In this document: positions 23,432 to 28,632 of the stretch, one piece after another
How positions within the stretch are numbered: position 1 is the first letter of the stretch
Layout: each line of letters opens with the position of its first letter
NCBI GenBank assembly: GCA_036393295.1
Contig: DASWHF010000101.1
Location: 1 to 28,632, forward strand
Reading direction: 5' to 3'
From: DASWHF01 sp036393295
GTDB lineage: Bacteria > Pseudomonadota > Gammaproteobacteria > Acidiferrobacterales > UBA6901
DNA length: 28,632 bases
Notes under the pieces: model-generated
The model's database searches: none
Seen by the model: the letters and a program-made list of their open reading frames with translations, nothing else
What the model was told of the DNA's origin: nothing
Position numbers and translations under genes: made by a program

Positions 23432-24391
23432 TCATGGCGCCGGCCCGGACTCGGCGGGCAGCGCGTGGATCCGCACGCTCGCCTCGTCGCCGCTGCTCAC
23501 CAGGTACTGTCCGTCGCGCGACAGCGCGACCGCGCGCCCACACAGATCGTGGGAAGGGAAACGCCGCATGAGTGCGCCGCTCGCGGCGTCGAGCAACAGC
23601 ACCGCGCTGTCGGTATGGCGGCTGATGGTGGCGAGCTGTCGTCCGTCGCGGTTGAACTGGATGGACCGGATCAGACCGTGGTGCGGTGTGCTCAGCACGC
23701 TGATGTCGTCCGGTCGTGCCAGCGGCCAGCGAAACAACCGGAACCAGCCGGCGCCCATGAGCCAGCCGCCGTCCGGCGAGAATGCCAGGTCATGGGCATC
23801 GCTCGGCGGCGGCGTGAGGACCAGGGGTTCGGCGTCGCCGATTCCGGCGACCAGGACGCGGCCGTCGCTGCCGGCCGAGGCGATGCAGCCGCTGCGCCGA
23901 TCGATCGCCACCGCGCGCACCTTCCCCCGGTGCCGGTGGTGGCGGGCGAGCGGTTCCAGCCCGGCGAGCGTCCACAGGCCGATGGTGCCGTCGTCGTGGG
24001 CGGTCGCAATGCGCCCGCGGTCCTCGTCGACCGCGAGGTCGGTGACCGGGCTGCCGGTCTGATGCCGCCGCAGCTCCCGGCCGTCGCCGTCCCACAGCGC
24101 GAGCGCACCGTCCCGGCCGCCCGACAACCACTGCGACCGGCGCGCGTCGTAGTGCAGTCCGGTGACGTCGCCGTCATGGGCGAACCAGTCGGCAAGCGCG
24201 TGGCCGTCGCTGAGACGGGATACGCGGATGCGCCCCTCGGTGCCGCCGCTGGCGATTTGCCGGGGACGGTCGGCGATCGCCAGCACCGCGCCGCTGTTGT
24301 GGGCGTCGGCGATGGTGACCGGCGCGGAATCGGCGGCGCGCGCCGGGATGGCGAGACACAGGACGCAGGCCAGCAGAACGATGAACGGCAT
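23432..24391 (-). CDS. Exported WD40-repeat protein
   Basis: A 319-residue protein with a signal peptide (MPFIVLLACVLCLAIPARAADS, cut after about residue 20). The rest is built of about six WD40-like blades, for example IASGGTEGRIRVSRLSDG, WLSGGRDGALALWDGDGR, IATAHDDGTIGLWTLAG, IASAGSDGRVLVAG and LATISRHTDSAVLLLDAASG. It should fold as a periplasmic beta-propeller that binds a partner protein; no catalytic residues are recognisable. It stands alone: 85 bases separate it from the HAD gene, and the upstream gene is divergent. The role is unknown. Confidence 0.85.
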   Translation of the reverse strand: MPFIVLLACVLCLAIPARAADSAPVTIADAHNSGAVLAIADRPRQIASGGTEGRIRVSRLSDGHALADWFAHDGDVTGLHYDARRSQWLSGGRDGALALWDGDGRELRRHQTGSPVTDLAVDEDRGRIATAHDDGTIGLWTLAGLEPLARHHRHRGKVRAVAIDRRSGCIASAGSDGRVLVAGIGDAEPLVLTPPPSDAHDLAFSPDGGWLMGAGWFRLFRWPLARPDDISVLSTPHHGLIRSIQFNRDGRQLATISRHTDSAVLLLDAASGALMRRFPSHDLCGRAVALSRDGQYLVSSGDEASVRIHALPAESGPAP

Positions 24392-24767
24392 GGCTTGATC
24401 GTGACGGCAAGTCGGCGCGCAACGGCGTGGCGGCCATTGTGCCAGCAGCGCCGTGCGCCCGCCAGCCGCGGCCGGTCGCGGCTGGCTCCGGGACGGTGTA
24501 GTATTGATAGCATAGAGTGGTAAAGGAACCTTTTACTGAGGAGAACAGTAAATAGTGCACACTGCTGTCTACGGGGTCCCTTCTCCCTCCGGGAGAAGGT
24601 GAAGATGAGGGCGGTCTTTCGGAGCCGTCGGCCCTCACCCCGGCCCTCTCCCGGAGGGAGAGGGAGAAAACAGTACGCAATATTTGCCGGTCGGATCAGT
24701 AACGAGTTCCGTCTCTCCCGCCGGCGGCGGGGGAGGGTCGGCGGAAGGCGCGGGCGGTATTAACGAT
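24392..24767. other. Divergent intergenic region between the WD40 gene and rppH
   Basis: A stretch of 376 bases without a confident gene. It contains two small overlapping dyads at 24521-24552, including a perfect TTTACTG-AGGAGAA-CAGTAAA (24532-24552), and the triple-hairpin repeat at 24579-24664. Both divergent genes must be transcribed from here, but no convincing pair of -35 and -10 boxes was found. Confidence 0.6.
24579..24664. repeat. Triple-hairpin GGGAGAGGG-type repeat element
   Basis: Hairpin 1: CCTTCTCCC-TCC-GGGAGAAGG (24579-24599), a perfect 9-base stem. Middle: GAGGGC (24607-24612) pairs with GCCCTC near 24631-24636. Hairpin 3: CCCTCTCCC-GGA-GGGAGAGGG (24644-24664), a perfect 9-base stem. 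The outer hairpins are near copies of each other. No T-run follows on either strand, so this is better seen as a dispersed palindromic repeat than as a terminator; similar GGGAGAGGG repeats are common in proteobacteria. Confidence 0.8.
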
Positions 24768-25247
24768 ATGATCGACGAGCACGGTTACCGACCCAACGTG
24801 GGTATCGTACTTTGCAACGCGGACAACCGCGTGTTCTGGGCGCGCCGCTTCGGGCGCGACGGCTGGCAGTTCCCGCAGGGCGGGATTCTGGCGCATGAAA
24901 GCCCGGAACAGGCCTTGTACCGCGAGCTGCACGAGGAGGTCGGTCTCGAGCCTCAACATGTGCAGATCATCGGTCGCACGCGCGACTGGCTGCACTACGA
25001 CATTCCCCGGCAGTTCCTGCGCGCGCCGCGCACCGGGCCGTTCCGCGGTCAGAAGCAGATCTGGTTCCTATTGCGCTTCCTGGCCGAGGAGCGCACGGTG
25101 CGGCTCGACGCCAGCGCGCGCCCCGAATTCGACGATTGGCGCTGGGTGGACTACTGGACGCCGCTTTCGCAGATCGTCGAGTTCAAGCGTGGCGTCTACG
25201 AGCAGGCCCTGACCGAGCTCGAGCCGCTGCTGGACGCCGGGCGGTAG
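24768..25247 (+). CDS. rppH: RNA pyrophosphohydrolase RppH
   Basis: A 159-residue Nudix hydrolase that removes pyrophosphate from mRNA 5' ends and so starts RNase E-dependent decay. It begins in the usual way, MIDEHGYRPNVGIVLCNADNRVFWARR. The Nudix box is GGILAHESPEQALYRELHEEVGL, and then come the RppH-specific RTRDWLHYDIP and GQKQIWFLLRF segments. The ATG at 24768 matches the family start, although the frame is open 28 codons further upstream through low-complexity Gly/Ala codons. It is followed by the RND-like gene after 106 bases. Confidence 0.94.
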   Translation: MIDEHGYRPNVGIVLCNADNRVFWARRFGRDGWQFPQGGILAHESPEQALYRELHEEVGLEPQHVQIIGRTRDWLHYDIPRQFLRAPRTGPFRGQKQIWFLLRFLAEERTVRLDASARPEFDDWRWVDYWTPLSQIVEFKRGVYEQALTELEPLLDAGR

Positions 25248-25353
25248 TGGGCCGGCTGTTCGACCGGCCTGTATGGAGTGCATTTTCCGGTGCCACGGCT
25301 GTCGGCCGGCCTGACCGGCACGGGGCGCGAGCCCGGGCCGGAGCCCCGGGCCG

Positions 25354-28300
25354 GTGAGCGTGAGCGAATCCCCTGGGTTGCGTCTGCCGGCCGGGCCGGC
25401 GCTCTGGGCGTCGCGTCATCCGCTGGCGGCCTGGACGCTGCTGCTGGTGCTGGCGGCGCTCGGTGTGGCGGCGGCGTTTCGCGTGCCGCTGCTCCCGCCC
25501 AAACTTTTGACCGCGCCGCTCGTCACCGTGGTCGTCGAGGACCCCGGCGTGCCGGCGCCGCTGTTGACGGCAGCCATCACCCAACCGCTGGAGCAGGCGC
25601 TGAGCGGCGTCGCCGGGCTGGAACGCCTGAGCGCGCATGAGCGCGACGGGCGGGTCCAGCTCGACCTGTGGTTTCGCAGTTCCGCCTGGCGTGAGCGCGC
25701 GCGGGACGATCTGTCCGCGCGGCTCGCCCGCGTCGCGCCGGCGCTGCCTGCGACCGCCTCGGCGCCGCGTGTCGAGAGCGAGGACCGCGCGGCGGCCGCC
25801 GAGGTCGTCATCAGCGGTAACGCCTACGAGCCGGCCGCGCTGCGCCGCTGGGTGGAGACCGCGTTCGCGCACCAGCTCACCGAGCTGCCTGCCGTGCGCG
25901 GCCTGCGCATCGACGGCGGCGCGACGCATGCGATCCTCGTGCAACCCGATCTGCGGCGCCTCACGGCGCTCGGGCTCGCGCTCGAAGATCTGGTGGCGGC
26001 CGTGCGCGGTGCCACCGACCACCTGACCGTGGCCGAGTCGGCCGGTGCCGCGGCGGTCGCGGCGTTGCCGCTGACGCTGCCGGGCGGCGACAACCTGGCG
26101 CTGTCGGAGGTGGCGCGCGTGCGGGCGGTGCCGGTGGCGGCGGGCGAGCAGGTTCAACATGACGGCGTCGGCGCGGTGCGCGTCACGGTCTTCAAGCAGG
26201 ATGCGGCGAGCCACATCGAGACCGCCGACGCGGTGCGCGCGCGCATCGCCTGGCTCAGGGCCAACCGGCAGATTCCCCGGGAGTTGCGGGTCGAGATGCC
26301 GTCGGACCCGGCGGGCGTGCTCAAGCGCGCCGCGCGCCGAGCGCTCACCCTCGAGACCCTGACCTTGCTGGCCGCGTTGGTGGCCGGTGGTCTGGCGTTT
26401 CGCTTCCGGCGGCCGGCGCTGTTGCTGGCCGCGGTGCTGCCGGGCGGCGCGCTGATCGCCGTGGCGGTGCTCGCGGCCCGCGGCGGCGGTTTCGACAGCG
26501 TGACCCTGGGCGGACTGCTGCTGGCGCTGGTCCCGGCGCTGTTGCCGGCGCTGGTGATGTATCTGCGCATCACGCGCGCCGCCGGCGGCGAGACCCGCGA
26601 ACAGGCGGTGGCGGCCGGCCAGCGCGATGTGCTGCGCGTCGGGGCACTGTGGGCGGCCGCGCTCCTGCCGCTGTGGGGCGTGAGTGGCGCGGCCGGCGTG
26701 GTGCTCGGCGAGCTCGTCTGGACGCTGTCGGTCGTGCTCGGTGTGGCGCTGGCCGGCGGCCTGCTGCTGGTGCCGGCGGCGCTGGCGCCGTGGCCGCGGT
26801 TCGCGTCGATGCGCCGGCGTCGCGGGCCGGTCGAGCGCGCCGCGCGCCTGTTCGATGCGTTGCTGCGCGCGTCGCTCGCGCGGCCATGGCTCGCGCTGGC
26901 GGCCGCGCTGGCGCCGTGGGCGCTGACCGTGGCGACGGCGCCGCCGGTGCTGGCGCGCGCCGAGTTGCTCGCGCCGTTCGCGCGCGATGAGCTGATCGCC
27001 GATGTGCCCGACCTGGATGCCGGCGAGGGCCTGGGCGCGCTCGCGACGCAACTGGCGGCGCGGCTGCGGGCGGTCGAGGGCGTGGGCTCGGTCATCGGTG
27101 CGTATAGCGTGGACACGACGACCGGCCGCGGCGAATTGCGGCTGCGGATCACCCCGGCGTCGCGCTCGGCGCGCGGCGATCGCGTGCTGCGCGATCATAT
27201 CGGGTCGGAGGGGTCCGGCGGCCTGCCGGACGGCGCTTATCCGTTTGTGCCGGCGGTGTTTCCCGGCCAGGGCGCGGAAGCGGTCGGCGATCCATGGCGC
27301 CGGGCGTTGCAGGGCGAGGTCGCGCTGCGGATCACGGGCCCGGATCGCGAACGGCTGGCGAGCCATGCGCAGCGGCTGATCGCGACCCTCACGACCGAGC
27401 CCGGCCTGGCCGGAGTCCGGTATCGCGGCGGTACGCCGTGGGTCGATATCGGCCTGGTGCTGGATCCCGAGCGCAGTGCCGCGCAGGCGGTGGATGCAGC
27501 GCGCGCGGCACGCGCGCTGCATATCGCGCGCCACGGACTCGAGCTCGCGGTATTGCTCGAGGGCGATCGGCGCATTGCCGTGCGCCTGACGCTCGCCGCG
27601 CGTGACCGGGCCGCGCTCGACCGGCTGCCGCTGCACGGCGAGACCGCGCAGCGCCCGGCGGTGTTCCTCCGCGATGTCGGTCGGCTCGAACCGCGGATGC
27701 GCGCCGCGGAACATCTCCGCGAGGAGGGGCAGCCGGCCATCGAGCTCGTCGCCATGCCGTCCGGCCACCGGTCGCTGGCGGAGCTGGTCGAGACATTGCG
27801 GCGCGCGGCCGGCGCGCTCGATCTTCGGCCCGGCGAGCGCTGGTCGCTGGGCGGCGCCGCCGCGATGCTGGTCGAGGCCGGCCGGCAGCTCGCCTGGATC
27901 ATCGGCATCGTGCTGTTGTTTATGCTGCTGGTGTTGAGCGGCGAGTTTCGCTCGTGGCGCCAGCCGCTGGCGATCCTCATCGCGCCGGCTTGGGCGCTCG
28001 CGGCGTTTCTGGCCACCCTGAGCGCGCCCGGTTTCGTTGTGTCGCTGTGGGTGTGGCCGGCGTTGCTGGTGGCGCTGGCGGTGACCGCCGGGTTCGGTGC
28101 CGGGGCGGTGATCGCGGTCGATACGCGCCATGCGCGCGGCCAGGCCTGGCCGCGCGCGATCGGCCAGGGAGCGCGCGCGCAGCTGCGCCCGGCGCTGCTG
28201 ATCGCCGCCGTCGCCGTGATCAGCCTCGCACCGCTCGCCCTGGGGCTGGCGCGCGGGTTCGAATGGCTCGCGCCCGCCGCCGCCGCGCTGTTGTCGGCGG

Positions 28301-28404
28301 TATTGGCCGGGCTCATCGCGGCGACCGTCGCGGTGCCGCTAAGTTATTATTTCCTTGGAGTTCCCCGCCAGCGCGGCAATCGGCCACAGCGGCGCCAGGA
28401 ATAA
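25354..28404 (+). CDS. Divergent RND-superfamily membrane protein (AcrB-like fold)
   Basis: A 1,016-residue protein with the RND layout: a membrane segment at about 26-43, a periplasmic loop to about 330, a run of five or six membrane segments (about 335-500), a second segment near 520-535, a second large loop to about 845, and a final group of membrane segments to 1,000. Family traces remain, for example the TM4-like SVTLGGLLLALVPALLPALVMYL and the TM11-like LRPALLIAAVAVISLAPLALGLARGFEW. The TM4 VDD pair aligns with LPA, and the TM10 Lys with Gly/Ala, so the proton relay looks lost. No adaptor or outer-membrane partner gene is in the window. The start is GTG 25354 with no good ribosome site. 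Substrate and activity are unknown. Confidence 0.78.
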   Translation: MSVSESPGLRLPAGPALWASRHPLAAWTLLLVLAALGVAAAFRVPLLPPKLLTAPLVTVVVEDPGVPAPLLTAAITQPLEQALSGVAGLERLSAHERDGRVQLDLWFRSSAWRERARDDLSARLARVAPALPATASAPRVESEDRAAAAEVVISGNAYEPAALRRWVETAFAHQLTELPAVRGLRIDGGATHAILVQPDLRRLTALGLALEDLVAAVRGATDHLTVAESAGAAAVAALPLTLPGGDNLALSEVARVRAVPVAAGEQVQHDGVGAVRVTVFKQDAASHIETADAVRARIAWLRANRQIPRELRVEMPSDPAGVLKRAARRALTLETLTLLAALVAGGLAFRFRRPALLLAAVLPGGALIAVAVLAARGGGFDSVTLGGLLLALVPALLPALVMYLRITRAAGGETREQAVAAGQRDVLRVGALWAAALLPLWGVSGAAGVVLGELVWTLSVVLGVALAGGLLLVPAALAPWPRFASMRRRRGPVERAARLFDALLRASLARPWLALAAALAPWALTVATAPPVLARAELLAPFARDELIADVPDLDAGEGLGALATQLAARLRAVEGVGSVIGAYSVDTTTGRGELRLRITPASRSARGDRVLRDHIGSEGSGGLPDGAYPFVPAVFPGQGAEAVGDPWRRALQGEVALRITGPDRERLASHAQRLIATLTTEPGLAGVRYRGGTPWVDIGLVLDPERSAAQAVDAARAARALHIARHGLELAVLLEGDRRIAVRLTLAARDRAALDRLPLHGETAQRPAVFLRDVGRLEPRMRAAEHLREEGQPAIELVAMPSGHRSLAELVETLRRAAGALDLRPGERWSLGGAAAMLVEAGRQLAWIIGIVLLFMLLVLSGEFRSWRQPLAILIAPAWALAAFLATLSAPGFVVSLWVWPALLVALAVTAGFGAGAVIAVDTRHARGQAWPRAIGQGARAQLRPALLIAAVAVISLAPLALGLARGFEWLAPAAAALLSAVLAGLIAATVAVPLSYYFLGVPRQRGNRPQRRQE

Positions 28405-28416
28405 ATTCCAGGCGCC

Positions 28417-28441
28417 GGCCGTCAAAAAGCTACAGACGGCC
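28417..28441. other. Hairpin between the RND-like gene and soxY
   Basis: GGCCGTC (28417-28423) pairs perfectly with GACGGCC (28435-28441) across an 11-base AT-rich loop. There is no T-run. It lies 13 bases after the RND-like stop and could be a weak terminator or an mRNA structure ahead of the next gene. Confidence 0.4.
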
Positions 28442-28502
28442 CTTGCCGGCGTGGTGCCGGCGGCGGTATTAATGCGGTATCGATCAATTCGAGGAGACCC
28501 CC

Positions 28503-28632
28503 GTGACCACCCTACATCGCAGAACCTTCCTCAAAGGCACCCTGGCGTCCGGCGTCGTCGCCGTGGCGGCCGGTGCCGGCCTGCTCGCCCCCGCCCGGGT
28601 GCTGGCCGCGGCCTGGCCGTCGGCGGCCTTCG
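28503..28632 (+). CDS. soxY: SoxY-like thiosulfate-oxidation carrier protein, 5' part only
   Basis: Only 43 codons are visible before the right edge. From GTG 28503 the product begins VTTLHRRTFLKGTLASGVVAV, continues with a hydrophobic stretch and LLAPARVLAA, then AWPSAAF. HRRTFLKG is a twin-arginine export motif, and the mature start AWPxxAF is what SoxY proteins show. SoxY carries sulfur intermediates on a C-terminal Cys (GGCG) in periplasmic thiosulfate oxidation; that part is off the window. GAGGAG lies 7 bases before the GTG. soxZ and other sox genes would be expected just to the right. Confidence 0.72.
   Translation, partial: MTTLHRRTFLKGTLASGVVAVAAGAGLLAPARVLAAAWPSAAF

Noticed and set aside
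24579..24664. Intrinsic terminators formed by the GGGAGAGGG hairpins
   Set aside because: No T-run follows either hairpin on either strand, and the element lies between divergent genes, where a terminator is not needed.
24684..24767. A 28-residue N-terminal extension of RppH
   Set aside because: The extension is low-complexity Gly/Ala/Ser, whereas the family starts at MIDxxGYRPNVG, encoded at 24768.
25317..25353. Tandem CCCGGGCCGG repeats before the RND-like gene as a regulatory site
   Set aside because: Two 10-base copies of a very GC-rich string are easily expected in this composition, and no known site matches.
25183..28131. An open minus-strand frame of 982 codons opposite rppH and the RND-like gene
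   Set aside because: The product is an Arg/Gln/His-rich sequence typical of antisense reading of Ala/Leu-rich membrane proteins; the plus strand has clear domains.

Overview
The window is GC-rich with dense, tightly spaced genes. It suggests a chemolithotrophic, sulfur-oxidising gammaproteobacterium. The evidence is a P. aeruginosa-like minor-pilin operon divergent from thiO, an ampD-ampE pair, an rppH gene, and at the right edge the twin-arginine start of what looks like soxY. The genus cannot be named from this sequence alone.

Left part (1-5476). A minus-strand type IV pilus minor-pilin operon runs fimT/fimU, pilV, pilW, pilX, pilY1, with pilY1 running off the left edge. It is separated from thiO (plus strand) by an AT-rich gap of about 450 bp. 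Eight copies of an AACGG(T/A) motif lie in and around this gap as four pairs. Both members of every pair are exactly 21 bp apart. Read on the pilus-operon strand the motif is ACCGTTCGTC-like, which matches the known binding site of AlgR/LytTR response regulators. AlgR controls the same operon in Pseudomonas. This is the most striking regulatory signal in the window.

Middle (5477-9162). thiO, an Irr-type Fur-family regulator, tRNA-Thr(CGU), a small ABM-fold monooxygenase followed closely by an iron-type alcohol dehydrogenase, a strong bidirectional hairpin, and a small convergent membrane protein.

Cobalamin block (9399-23346). On the plus strand ampD and an AmpE/CobD-family protein lead into cobU, cobT, cobC, cobS and btuF with stop/start overlaps. 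Facing them on the minus strand are btuB, a TonB-like protein and a PduO-type adenosyltransferase, preceded by a B12 riboswitch with a good sigma-70 promoter. Upstream on the same strand are a GGDEF/EAL protein, btuD, btuC and a HAD phosphatase. Together these give outer-membrane uptake, periplasmic capture, inner-membrane import, adenosylation and nucleotide-loop assembly. This is a full salvage route; corrin-ring synthesis genes are not seen here.

Right part (23432-28632). A secreted WD40-repeat protein, an intergenic region with a triple-hairpin repeat, rppH, a large RND-type membrane protein that appears to lack the proton-relay residues, and the 5' end of a soxY-like gene.
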